A DNA stretch of 40,275 nt, from the NCBI RefSeq assembly GCF_001699815.1, contig NZ_MCGB01000073.1, forward strand, positions 1-40,275, given 5' to 3'. Positions within the stretch are counted from its first letter, which is position 1, and every line of letters starts with the position of its first letter. The stretch is from Ralstonia pickettii. GTDB lineage: Bacteria; Pseudomonadota; Gammaproteobacteria; Burkholderiales; Burkholderiaceae. Positions 20,220-28,130 of the stretch are shown here, piece by piece. The translations under genes and the position numbers were made by a program. The notes beneath the pieces are model-generated. The model saw only the letters and a program-made list of their open reading frames with translations, made no database searches and was not told the origin of the DNA.

Positions 20220-20233
20220 AGAGCAGTCTCGCA

Positions 20234-20262
20234 TTGACTTTGCCATTGAGTAATGGAACATT
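20234..20262 (+). promoter_or_regulatory. Candidate promoter with an overlapping palindrome
   Basis: TTGACT (20234-20239) is a good -35 box; the hexamer 17 bases downstream (AACATT, 20257-20262) is a weak -10. A perfect palindrome, CCATT-GAGT-AATGG (20243-20256), fills the spacer between them, where a repressor would block RNA polymerase. This would drive the three-gene cassette starting at 20313. The boxes are visible; regulation is inferred. Confidence 0.45.
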
Positions 20263-20312
20263 GATCGCGGCGCCAACGAGCGCCCTCGATACCCAGACTC
20301 AAGGAGACCGGC

Positions 20313-21188
20313 ATGCCGAACCCCACCCTGGCGCGCGTCCATGTCGACGAACTCGCGCAGTTTCGCGAAATCCAGCAACTCGCCTACGCGTGCGTCGAGG
20401 CCGTCAGCGGCATGCTGCGTCCCGGCATGACCGAGAAGGACGCGGCTAAGCTGCTCACTGAGTGGCTTGGCGATCGTGGCGTCCATGACTGGCTGCACAA
20501 GCCGTTCGCGTGGTTTGGCGACCGCACCGCGTTCCAGGGCTTTTCGGGCCTGACGCATATGGCCGGCTTCAACCTGGCGTTCTTTCCGTCGTCGCGACGG
20601 TTGGAAGAGAACATGCCGGTCATCCTCGACGTGGCGCCCGTGCGCAATGGCGTGATCGCCGATGTCGGCTATGCCACGTGTCTCGGCGAAAACGCCATCC
20701 TCGACCAGCTACAGGACGACCTGATGGCGCATCGCGAGTTGATCGTGCGTTTGATCCGCGAGCGGCGGTCGATGGCCGACGTGGCGCGTGCGGTGGACCA
20801 GCTTTGCATGAAGCAGGGCGTGGAGCCGCGTCACAAGGCGTATCCGTTCAAAGTGCTGGCGCATCGCGTGGTCAAGCTCGACAGCCCATTGAAGCCGCGT
20901 TTCGTGGCGCGCTTCGGGCTGAACGCCACGCGCAACCTGATCCTCGACCAGGTGCGCAGCGGCAAGCAGGAGGGGTGGTCGCCGCTGTGGTCGATCGATC
21001 GTCGATCTGAGCACGCGCCGGTCCCCGGCCTGTGGGCCGTCGAACCGCATCTGGGCTTCCATGGCGTCGGGGCCAAGTTCGAGGAGTTGCTCGTCATTAC
21101 CGAAGACGACGCCTACTGGCTCGACGACGATCTGCCGCACGTGCGCCGCTGGCAGCAGCGTCAACTCGCGCAGCAGCGCGCTGCCTGA
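20313..21188 (+). CDS. M24-fold (creatinase/aminopeptidase-like) metalloprotein
   Basis: 291-residue protein with the pita-bread M24 fold. All five metal ligands are where M24 peptidases have them: D106 and D117 (ILDVAPVRNGVIADVGY, the 10-residue spacing of MetAPs), H184 (LAHRV), E244 (WAVEPHLGF) and E257 (GAKFEELLVITED). The sequence around them is divergent, and the usual HGIGH-type motif is replaced by LAHRVV, so it may act on a non-peptide C-N bond or an unusual dipeptide. ATG 20313 has GGAG about seven bases upstream. It is first in a cassette with a hydrolase/SDR fusion and a putative di-iron protein, which suggests a catabolic or lipid-related substrate. Family assignment is firm; substrate unknown. 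Confidence 0.85.
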   Translation: MPNPTLARVHVDELAQFREIQQLAYACVEAVSGMLRPGMTEKDAAKLLTEWLGDRGVHDWLHKPFAWFGDRTAFQGFSGLTHMAGFNLAFFPSSRRLEENMPVILDVAPVRNGVIADVGYATCLGENAILDQLQDDLMAHRELIVRLIRERRSMADVARAVDQLCMKQGVEPRHKAYPFKVLAHRVVKLDSPLKPRFVARFGLNATRNLILDQVRSGKQEGWSPLWSIDRRSEHAPVPGLWAVEPHLGFHGVGAKFEELLVITEDDAYWLDDDLPHVRRWQQRQLAQQRAA

Positions 21189-21205
21189 CGCACACGGAGG
21201 CCCAG

Positions 21206-23014
21206 ATGAAAACGCTTCTTGAAGAGGCTCCGCTGGCGTTGTTCGAATCGCCCGCAGCGGTTTCGCCCAAAGACTATTCGGCGCGGATGGTGCAGTCCGG
21301 CAGCGTCTCGCTCACAGTCGAGACCTGGGGCGACCCCGCGCACCCAACCGTCGTGCTAGTGCACGGCTACCCCGACAACAGCGAGGTCTGGCACGAGGTG
21401 GCACCGCTGCTCGCGCGGGATTACTACGTCATTGCCTACGACGTGCGGGGTGCGGGCCGGTCGAGTTCGCCCAAGGGGATGCGCAACTACACCTTCGCGC
21501 GATTGACCGACGACTTCATCGCCGTCATCGATGCGCTGAGCCCGGGCAAGCCCGTGCACCTGATCGCGCACGATTGGGGTTCGATCCAGTCATGGGAATT
21601 CGTGACGGAGGCGCGCCTGCGCGGGCGCATTGCGTCATACACGTCGTGCTCGGGGCCGTGCCTGGACCACGTCGGGCACTGGATGCGCGCGCGACTGCTG
21701 CGTCCGACGCCGTCGTCGCTGGGCAAGATGCTGGGCCAGCTCGTGCGCTCGTGGTACGTGCTGCTATTCCATTTGCCGATCGTGCCGGAACTGAGTTGGC
21801 GCCTGTGGCTCGGGCGCGCGTGGCCGCGTGTGCTGCGTCGTGTGGAGAAGACCGCCATCGTGCCGCGCGCCACGCAGACGGCCGACGGCGTGCGCGGTGT
21901 GTCGCTGTATCGCGCCAACTTCATCCGCAGCCTGTTCACGCCTCGCAAGCGTGTCGCACATGCGCCGGTGCAGGTGATCGTGCCGACCCTGGACAAGTAC
22001 GTCAGCCCCGCGTTGTCCGAAGACCTCTCGCGCTGGGTACCGCAGTATTGGCGCCGCGAAGTTGTCGCGCGGCACTGGCTGCCGGTCACGCATGCTGCAC
22101 GCTTGGCGGAGATGGCACGCGAGCTGATCGAGCACGCCGAGGGCAAGCCGGAATCCGAGGCGCTGCAACGCGCGCGTCAGCATGGCGACCGCAAACCGCT
22201 CTGCGGCAAGCTGGCCGTCATCACGGGCGCTGGCAGCGGCATCGGTCGTTGCGCGGCGCTGGAATTCGCGGAGCAAGGCGCAGCCATTGTCGCCGTCGAC
22301 ATTCGTGCTGAAGATGCAGAGCGCACGGCCAAGCTCATCCGCCTCACGGGTGGCAAGGCGTGGGCGCATACCGTGGACGTCGGCAACGCCGAGCAGATGG
22401 AAGCGCTGGTCGATTGGGTCGGCAAGGAACTGGGCGGCGCCGACATCGTCGTCAACAACGCAGGCATCGGCATGGCCGGCGGCATTGTCGACACGTCCGA
22501 GCGCGATTGGCAGCGCATCCTGCACGTGAATGTGTGGGGCGTGATCCACGGCGCCCGACTGTTCGCCAAGCAGATGGTGGCGCGCGGGCAGGGCGGTCAC
22601 ATCCTGAACACGGCATCGGCGGCGGCCTTTGCGCCATCGCGCGATCTTGCCGCCTATGCGACGACGAAGGCCGCAGTGCTGATGCTGTCCGAATGCATGC
22701 GTGGCGAGCTGGCCGGGCAGGGCATTGGCGTGTCGGCCATCTGCCCCGGTTTTGCAGAGACCGGAATCATGGCCTCCACGGTCTACACCGGCACGACCGA
22801 GGCACAGCAAGCCCAATTGCGCGCCCGCGCCACCAAGCTCTACCAACTGCGTGGCCTCAAGCCAGAGACCGTCGCAAAAGCCATGTTCAGCGCGGTTCAA
22901 CACAACAAGCCCGTGGTCACGATCGGCATCGAGGCGCATTCGTCCCGCTTCATCTCGCGCTATGCGCAATGGCTGAGCCGGCTGATCGCGCGCGTGAGCA
23001 TGGCCGGGCATTGA
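21206..23014 (+). CDS. Alpha/beta-hydrolase (epoxide-hydrolase-like) fused to short-chain dehydrogenase/reductase
   Basis: 602-residue two-enzyme fusion. Residues about 25-310 are an alpha/beta-hydrolase with epoxide-hydrolase features: oxyanion motif HGYPD (53-57), nucleophile elbow HDWGS with Asp123, lid sequence SLYRANF (Tyr235), likely acid Asp263 and base His296. Residues about 334-600 are a classical SDR: GAGSGIG (341-347) for NAD(P), NNAG (417-420), and the catalytic Ser471, Tyr484 and Lys488 (YATTK). The same architecture is known in mycobacterial EphD, which acts on mycolic-acid-related lipids. A plausible role is opening an epoxide or ester and oxidising or reducing the resulting alcohol. 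ATG 21206 has GGAGG five bases upstream. 17 bases follow the M24 gene. Confidence 0.92.
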   Translation: MKTLLEEAPLALFESPAAVSPKDYSARMVQSGSVSLTVETWGDPAHPTVVLVHGYPDNSEVWHEVAPLLARDYYVIAYDVRGAGRSSSPKGMRNYTFARLTDDFIAVIDALSPGKPVHLIAHDWGSIQSWEFVTEARLRGRIASYTSCSGPCLDHVGHWMRARLLRPTPSSLGKMLGQLVRSWYVLLFHLPIVPELSWRLWLGRAWPRVLRRVEKTAIVPRATQTADGVRGVSLYRANFIRSLFTPRKRVAHAPVQVIVPTLDKYVSPALSEDLSRWVPQYWRREVVARHWLPVTHAARLAEMARELIEHAEGKPESEALQRARQHGDRKPLCGKLAVITGAGSGIGRCAALEFAEQGAAIVAVDIRAEDAERTAKLIRLTGGKAWAHTVDVGNAEQMEALVDWVGKELGGADIVVNNAGIGMAGGIVDTSERDWQRILHVNVWGVIHGARLFAKQMVARGQGGHILNTASAAAFAPSRDLAAYATTKAAVLMLSECMRGELAGQGIGVSAICPGFAETGIMASTVYTGTTEAQQAQLRARATKLYQLRGLKPETVAKAMFSAVQHNKPVVTIGIEAHSSRFISRYAQWLSRLIARVSMAGH

Positions 23015-23046
23015 GCCCGCACAGACAAGAACATCCGGAGACCACC

Positions 23047-23943
23047 ATGACCGCGCCCGATTACTTCATCAAGGCCCGCCACGTCCGTTTCGACTGGAAG
23101 GACACGCCCATCCAGTGGATTCACGGCGATCCGTCCAGTACGCACATCATCAACATCCTGAATCTATTGTTTCCCGCCGGCGAGTTGTGGTTCTGCCGCG
23201 TTTACAACAAGGCGTTGCCGCTGATTACCGACGCGAAGCTGCGCGCCGATGCCGAGGGCTTCCTGCGTCAGGAGGCGGTCCATTCGCGCTCGCATGGCGG
23301 CGTGCTGACGCATTACTACAAAGACCACGGCATCGATACTCAGCCTTTCACCAAGCGGCTCGACTGGCTGTTCTCCAAGGTGCTCGGCGAACAGCCGTTG
23401 GGTCTGAAGATCGGCCACACGCGCTTCTGGCTGCGGCAGCAACTCGGCATCATCGCCGCGCTCGAGCATTTTTTCGGCTACCTGGGCAACTGGGTGCTCA
23501 ACGCAAAGGGGCTCGACGCCGCCCACGCCGATCCCGTCATGCTGGACCTGTTGCGCTGGCATGGCGCGGAGGAAGTCGAGCACCGCACCGTCGCGTTCGA
23601 CATCTTTCGGCACATGGGCGGCTCGTATCTCGAACGCTGCTTCCATATGCTGACCACGATCCTGTTGCTCCTGTACTTCTTGGTCACCGGCTTTCGCTTC
23701 ATGTACAAGCGCGATCCAGGGGCGGGCAGGTTCCCCGGTTTTATCCGCGGCTGGTGGCATGGCTCGCGGCGTAACTGCCTGCCATCGTTCTGGAAAATGC
23801 TGGGCGCCGCCCTGCGCTATTTCCGGCCCAGCTATACGCCGCATCATGAAGGGTCGACCGAGCAGGCGCTGGCCTATCTGGAAACATCGCCGGCAGCGCA
23901 GGCCGCGGCGCACGGCGGCAACTGGGTGCGTGATCGCGCCTGA
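23047..23943 (+). CDS. Predicted metal-dependent hydrolase family (PF10118-like), putative ferritin-like di-iron protein
   Basis: 298-residue protein resembling the family called 'predicted metal-dependent hydrolase' (COG3687/PF10118), which has no settled function. Its acidic residues fall in the order E46 (GELW), E76-x2-H79 (QEAVH), E140 (LEHFF), E176-x2-H179 (EEVEH), exactly the E, ExxH, E, ExxH ligand set of four-helix di-iron enzymes. A hydrophobic segment at about 198-214 (LLLLYFLV) could anchor it to the membrane. ATG 23047 has GGAG six bases upstream; 32 bases separate it from the fusion gene. I infer an oxygenase, desaturase or related oxidase acting with the upstream epoxide-hydrolase/SDR protein. 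The ligand pattern is seen; the chemistry is inference. Confidence 0.82.
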   Translation: MTAPDYFIKARHVRFDWKDTPIQWIHGDPSSTHIINILNLLFPAGELWFCRVYNKALPLITDAKLRADAEGFLRQEAVHSRSHGGVLTHYYKDHGIDTQPFTKRLDWLFSKVLGEQPLGLKIGHTRFWLRQQLGIIAALEHFFGYLGNWVLNAKGLDAAHADPVMLDLLRWHGAEEVEHRTVAFDIFRHMGGSYLERCFHMLTTILLLLYFLVTGFRFMYKRDPGAGRFPGFIRGWWHGSRRNCLPSFWKMLGAALRYFRPSYTPHHEGSTEQALAYLETSPAAQAAAHGGNWVRDRA

Positions 23944-23964
23944 CTGGCTCGCCCGCCGGCAGAA

Positions 23965-24001
23965 AAACAAAACGGCCGGTGCAATGCCGGCCGTTTTGTT
24001 T
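23965..24001. terminator. Bidirectional terminator between the cassette and ppsR
   Basis: A perfect 15-bp stem (23965-23979 with 23987-24001) with a 7-base loop has a GC core and A-rich/T-rich bases at its ends, so it can end transcription from both the cassette (plus) and ppsR (minus). It sits in the 75-base gap between the two convergent genes. Confidence 0.85.
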
Positions 24002-24018
24002 GCGGGGCGATTCCACGC

Positions 24019-24870
24019 TCAGTAGTTGTTGTGATCCATCTTGACGTCCTGCAGGATCGTCGTGGCAATTTCCTCGATCGACTTGTGCGTTGACGACAGC
24101 CATTTGATGCCCTCGCGCCGCATCATCGATTCGGCTTCATTGATCTCGTAGCGGCAATTCTCCAGCGCGGCATATTTGCTGCCTGGGCGACGTTCATTGC
24201 GGATTTCCGACAAGCGCTGAGGATCGATCGACAGCCCAAAAATCTTGCTCTTGTAGTCGTACAGCACGGTGGGCAGCTTGCCGCGCTCGAAATCGTCCGG
24301 AATCAGCGGGTAATTGGCCGATTTCACGCCGTACTGCATCGCCAGGTACAGGCTGGTCGGCGTCTTGCCGCTGCGCGACACCCCCACCAAAATCACATCC
24401 GCTTCGGCCAGATTCTTGTGTGACTGGCCGTCATCGTGAGCAAGTGAAAAGTTGATCGCTTCGATGCGGTTTTTATACGCCTCGGTGTCGGCGTTCTGGT
24501 GAAAGCGGCCGATGGCGTGGGTGGACTTCAGGTTCAGTTCCTTCTCGAGCGGCTCGATGAAGGTCTGGAACATGTCCAGGATGGTGGCCTTGGCCCGATG
24601 GACGATCTCGTTTGCCTCGGCATCCACCAACGTGGTGAAGACGATCGGCCTCACCCCTTCGGCGTGGAACGCCTCATTGATCTTGGCGACCGCAACATGC
24701 GCCTTGTCGATCGTGTCGACAAACGGAATCCGCACCTGGCGGAATTTCATCTCAAACTGCGCCAGGATCGAGTGGCTGAAGGTTTCTGCGGTGATCCCGG
24801 TGCCATCCGACACGATGAAAACGGTCCGGAAAGGTGTCCGGCTGGAAGATGCGGAGGCGAGGTCGGTCAT
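24019..24870 (-). CDS. ppsR: PEP synthase regulatory kinase/pyrophosphorylase
   Basis: Bifunctional DUF299-family protein that inactivates PEP synthase by ADP-dependent phosphorylation and reactivates it by phosphate-dependent removal. With ATG at 24870 it has 283 residues, near the usual ~275. Visible are the N-terminal [14 protein letters not shown], the P-loop GVSRSGKT (about 163-170) and the C-terminal [19 protein letters not shown] prefer ATG 24870 over the upstream GTG at 24921 because the only good promoter (24925-24953) would start transcription near 24918, downstream of that GTG. It is divergent from its target gene ppsA. No clear Shine-Dalgarno precedes the ATG. Confidence 0.95.
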   Translation of the reverse strand: MTDLASASSSRTPFRTVFIVSDGTGITAETFSHSILAQFEMKFRQVRIPFVDTIDKAHVAVAKINEAFHAEGVRPIVFTTLVDAEANEIVHRAKATILDMFQTFIEPLEKELNLKSTHAIGRFHQNADTEAYKNRIEAINFSLAHDDGQSHKNLAEADVILVGVSRSGKTPTSLYLAMQYGVKSANYPLIPDDFERGKLPTVLYDYKSKIFGLSIDPQRLSEIRNERRPGSKYAALENCRYEINEAESMMRREGIKWLSSTHKSIEEIATTILQDVKMDHNNY

Positions 24871-24924
24871 CGAAAACGAGGGGTTTTTCCAGCACGCCGG
24901 CAGGAAATCGTGCTGCGGCACGGT

Positions 24925-24953
24925 AGAATAGCGGCGATCGTTTAGCTAAGCAA
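24925..24953 (-). promoter_or_regulatory. Sigma-70 promoter of ppsR
   Basis: On the minus strand TTGCTT (24953-24948), a 17-base spacer and TATTCT (24930-24925) face ppsR. The expected start point near 24918 gives a leader of about 48 bases. The -35 box lies inside the first copy of the 17-bp repeat described at 24941-24957. Confidence 0.6.
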
Positions 24954-24957
24954 TTCG
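24941..24957. repeat. 17-bp direct repeat, copy 1, in the ppsR/ppsA spacer
   Basis: TTTAGCTAAGCAATTCG recurs as TTTAGCCAAGCGATTCG at 25015-25031 (15 of 17 bases identical, start-to-start distance 74, close to seven helical turns). Copy 1 covers the -35 region of ppsR and could be a regulator site. Confidence 0.6.
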
Positions 24958-25014
24958 GGCCAATCGCCTGTCAGGCAATGCCGCAGCTGCAATCCTGGCA
25001 GGGCTTCCGGATGA

Positions 25015-25031
25015 TTTAGCCAAGCGATTCG
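25015..25031. repeat. 17-bp direct repeat, copy 2, in the ppsR/ppsA spacer
   Basis: Second copy (TTTAGCCAAGCGATTCG) of the repeat at 24941-24957, about 70 bases upstream of the ppsA ATG. The 230-base divergent spacer (24871-25100) holds both copies; no convincing ppsA promoter boxes could be picked out. Confidence 0.6.
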
Positions 25032-25100
25032 TACGGCCAGACGACAAGAAGAAAGCCCCGTGCGGATCCGACCGGTTTTTCACTTAGTTTAGGGGCTTGT

Positions 25101-27488
25101 ATGACTAACCTGTCGCAAGACGGCGCCTATGTGCTGCCGTTCGAGCAATTGCGGATGACCGATGTCGAGGTCGTCGGCGGTAAAAACGCTTCGCTGGGCG
25201 AGATGATCTCCCAGCTGGACGGCGCCGGCGTGCGCGTTCCGGGCGGTTTTGCCACCACGGCACTGGCGTTCCGCGATTTCCTTGCACACAACAACCTGAC
25301 CGAGCGCATCTCGCAGCGTCTGGCCAGCCTCGACGTCGACGACGTCAAGGCGCTGGCGGCCGCCGGCAAGGAGATCCGCGAATGGGTCGCCACCGCGCCG
25401 TTCCAGCCGCGTCTGGAGCAGGAGATTCGCGAGTCGTACGCTCGCGTGTCCGCCCGCGAAGGCGCTGAGGCATCGTTTGCGGTGCGCTCGTCGGCCACGG
25501 CGGAAGATCTGCCGGATGCTTCGTTCGCCGGCCAGCAAGAGAGCTATCTCAACGTCCTCGGCATCGACGACGTGCTCGACAAGATCAAGCACGTGTTCGC
25601 CTCGCTGTACAACGACCGTGCGATTTCGTACCGCGTGCACAAGGGTTTCGCCCATGACGTGGTGGCCCTGTCTGCCGGCATCCAGCGTATGGTGCGCTCG
25701 GACTGCGGCGCCTCGGGCGTGATGTTCACCATCGACACCGAATCGGGCTTCCAGGATGTCGTTTTCATCACCTCCAGCTACGGCCTGGGCGAAACGGTGG
25801 TGCAGGGCGCTGTGAACCCGGACGAGTTCTACGTCTTCAAGCCTACGCTGGCCGCCGGCCAGTACCCCATCATCCGCCGCTCGATCGGTTCCAAGCTGAT
25901 CAAGATGGAGTTCACCGCGCCGGGCGAAGCAGGCCGCGTGAAGACCGTCGACGTGCCGGGCGAGCTTCGCAACCGCTACTCCATCAGCGATGCGGACGTG
26001 ACGGAACTGGCCAAGTACGCCGTCATCATCGAGAAGCACTACGGCCGCCCGATGGATATCGAGTGGGGCCGCGACGGCCGCGACGGCAAGATCTACATCC
26101 TGCAGGCCCGCCCCGAAACGGTGAAGAGCCAGGCACACGGCAAGGTCGAGCAGCGTTTCCGCCTCAAGGGCTCAGCGCCGGTGCTGACCACCGGCCGCGC
26201 CATCGGCCAGAAGATCGGCACGGGCCCGGTGCGTGTGATCAACGACCCGGCTGAAATGGAACGCGTGCAGCCCGGCGACGTGCTGGTGGCCGACATGACC
26301 GACCCGAACTGGGAGCCGGTGATGAAGCGCGCCTCAGCCATCGTCACCAACCGTGGCGGCCGTACCTGCCACGCGGCCATCATCGCGCGTGAGCTGGGTG
26401 TGCCGGCAGTCGTGGGCTGCGGCGATGCGACCGACCTGCTGAAGGACGGCACGCTGGTGACGGTCTCGTGCGCCGAAGGCGACGAAGGCAAGATCTACGA
26501 CGGCCTGCTGGAAACCGAAATCACGGAAGTCCAGCGTGGCGAAATGCCGCCGATCAGCACCAAGATCATGATGAACGTCGGCAATCCGCAGCTGGCGTTC
26601 GACTTCTGCCAGATTCCGAACGGTGGCGTGGGCTTGGCCCGCCTTGAGTTCATCATCAATAACAACATCGGCGTGCACCCGAAGGCGATTCTCGACTACC
26701 CGCAAGTCGACAGCGACCTGAAGAAGGCTGTGGAAAGCGTGGCCCGCGGCCATGCCAGCCCGCGTGCGTTCTATGTCGACAAGCTGGCCGAGGGCATTGC
26801 CACCATCGCAGCGGCGTTCTATCCGAAACCCGTGATCGTGCGCCTGTCGGACTTCAAGTCCAACGAGTACAAGAAGCTGATTGGCGGTTCCCGCTACGAG
26901 CCGGACGAAGAAAACCCGATGCTGGGTTTCCGTGGCGCCTCGCGCTACATCGCCGAAGACTTTGCCGAAGCCTTCGAGATGGAGTGCCGTGCCATGAAGC
27001 GCGTGCGCGACGAGATGGGCCTGACCAACGTCGAAGTGATGGTGCCGTTCGTGCGTACGCTCGGCCAGGCTGAGAAGGTTGTCGAGCTGCTGGCCAAGTA
27101 CGGCCTGAAGCGCGGTGAGAACGGCCTGCGCCTGATCATGATGTGCGAAGTGCCGTCCAACGCGATCCTGGCCGAGCAATTCCTGCAGCATTTCGACGGT
27201 TTCTCGATCGGTTCGAACGACCTGACGCAGCTCACGCTGGGTCTGGACCGCGACTCCGGCATGGAGCTGCTCGCCCGCGACTTTGACGAGCGCGATCCGG
27301 CAGTCAAGTTCATGCTGCAGCGTGCCATTTCCACGGCGCTGTCGATGAACAAGTACGTCGGCATCTGCGGTCAAGGCCCGTCCGACCATCCGGATTTTGC
27401 CGAGTGGCTGGCCAAGGAAGGCATCTCGTCGATCTCGCTGAACCCGGACTCCGTGATCGACACGTGGCAGAAGCTGGGCTCGGCTTGA
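25101..27488 (+). CDS. ppsA: Phosphoenolpyruvate synthase
   Basis: Makes PEP, AMP and phosphate from pyruvate and ATP, for gluconeogenesis from pyruvate, lactate and similar substrates. 795 residues, the normal length. In order: an ATP-grasp-like nucleotide-binding domain (about 15-350, [22 protein letters not shown] in pieces), the swivelling phosphohistidine domain with H424 in [15 protein letters not shown], and a C-terminal TIM barrel (about 480-790) with [17 protein letters not shown] and the catalytic Cys756 in [14 protein letters not shown] lies about six bases before the ATG. PpsR, encoded divergently, controls its activity. A hairpin and a strong terminator follow. Confidence 0.98.
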   Translation: MTNLSQDGAYVLPFEQLRMTDVEVVGGKNASLGEMISQLDGAGVRVPGGFATTALAFRDFLAHNNLTERISQRLASLDVDDVKALAAAGKEIREWVATAPFQPRLEQEIRESYARVSAREGAEASFAVRSSATAEDLPDASFAGQQESYLNVLGIDDVLDKIKHVFASLYNDRAISYRVHKGFAHDVVALSAGIQRMVRSDCGASGVMFTIDTESGFQDVVFITSSYGLGETVVQGAVNPDEFYVFKPTLAAGQYPIIRRSIGSKLIKMEFTAPGEAGRVKTVDVPGELRNRYSISDADVTELAKYAVIIEKHYGRPMDIEWGRDGRDGKIYILQARPETVKSQAHGKVEQRFRLKGSAPVLTTGRAIGQKIGTGPVRVINDPAEMERVQPGDVLVADMTDPNWEPVMKRASAIVTNRGGRTCHAAIIARELGVPAVVGCGDATDLLKDGTLVTVSCAEGDEGKIYDGLLETEITEVQRGEMPPISTKIMMNVGNPQLAFDFCQIPNGGVGLARLEFIINNNIGVHPKAILDYPQVDSDLKKAVESVARGHASPRAFYVDKLAEGIATIAAAFYPKPVIVRLSDFKSNEYKKLIGGSRYEPDEENPMLGFRGASRYIAEDFAEAFEMECRAMKRVRDEMGLTNVEVMVPFVRTLGQAEKVVELLAKYGLKRGENGLRLIMMCEVPSNAILAEQFLQHFDGFSIGSNDLTQLTLGLDRDSGMELLARDFDERDPAVKFMLQRAISTALSMNKYVGICGQGPSDHPDFAEWLAKEGISSISLNPDSVIDTWQKLGSA

Positions 27489-27514
27489 TTCCGACCTAGA
27501 GTGCCGTAAGACAA

Positions 27515-27540
27515 GGCGCGTATTCTGAAGGGTACGCGCC
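27515..27540 (+). promoter_or_regulatory. 8-bp hairpin after ppsA
   Basis: GGCGCGTA (27515-27522) pairs with TACGCGCC (27533-27540) across 10 bases, starting 26 bases after the ppsA stop. No T run follows, so it is more likely a 3'-end protecting structure ahead of the terminator at 27597-27631 than a terminator itself. Confidence 0.4.
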
Positions 27541-27596
27541 AACAAGAACGCGAAGTGCCCGACGGCGTCCAACGCTGGCGGGGGCCGAGCGACATG

Positions 27597-27631
27597 CCCC
27601 CGCAGACGTCTAGCGTCGCGGGGGTTTTTTT
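27597..27631 (+). terminator. Intrinsic terminator of ppsA
   Basis: CCCCCGC (27597-27603) pairs with GCGGGGG (27618-27624), with an inner ACG/CGT pairing in the loop, followed by seven T residues (27625-27631). It ends only 22 bases before the nfeD ATG at 27654, so nfeD needs read-through or a promoter of its own; none is evident. Confidence 0.85.
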
Positions 27632-27653
27632 ATGGGATTCAGGGAGAGGGGGT

Positions 27654-28081
27654 ATGTCGGCTCTGACCGTCTGGTTTTTTCTCTGGCCGTGCTGCTCGTC
27701 ATCGGCGAGCTGATGACGGGGACCTTCTATCTGCTGATGGTGGCAATCGGCCTGCTCGCAGGCGGCCTTGCCGCGCTGATCGGCCTCGCATTCCCTGCGC
27801 AGGCGATCGTTGCCGCCATCGTGGCGGTATTCGGCATCGTCGGGCTGCGGCGTACGCGCTATGGGCGCGTCACGCGCGAGAATGCCGCCCGCAATCGCAA
27901 CGTCAATCTGGACATTGGCGAGATGTTGCGCGTCGATGCCTGGTCGCCGGAGCGCCGCGCGCGCGTGCAATATCGCGGCGCCGCGTGGGATGTCGAACTC
28001 GCGCCGCACGCGCCGGCCACGGGTGGCGAATTCCGGATCGTCGAAGTACGTGGCAACGTGCTTGTTGTCGCGCCCAGATAG
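27654..28081 (+). CDS. NfeD-family membrane protein, with apparent frameshift near its start
   Basis: NfeD proteins partner SPFH/stomatin-like proteins in the inner membrane. The main frame (continuous from 27632 to 28081) gives two hydrophobic segments (LAVLLVIGELMTGTFYLLMVAIGLLAGG and ALIGLAFPAQAIVAAIVAVFGIVGL, in pieces) and a C-terminal OB-fold domain (about 40 to 143, RVDAWSPERRARVQYRG). Its own ATG at 27632 abuts the terminator T tract and has no Shine-Dalgarno. The well-placed AGGGAGAGGGGG (27641-27652) serves ATG 27654, which reads MSALTVWFF, a normal NfeD start, but in another frame that stops after 19 codons. A -1 shift at T6 (27675-27680) joins the two perfectly. This is either a real frameshift, slippage, or a sequencing error. 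Partner gene qmcA-like follows after 49 bases. Confidence 0.8.
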
Positions 28082-28130
28082 CCATCAGCAACAACCAACA
28101 ACAACCAGCAAGCCCAACCACGGAGGTTCT

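Noticed and set aside
28089-28109. CAACAACC repeats before the SPFH gene as a tandem repeat or mobile-element trace.
   Set aside because: It is a short low-complexity A/C-rich leader, which may help translation initiation; nothing suggests a mobile element.
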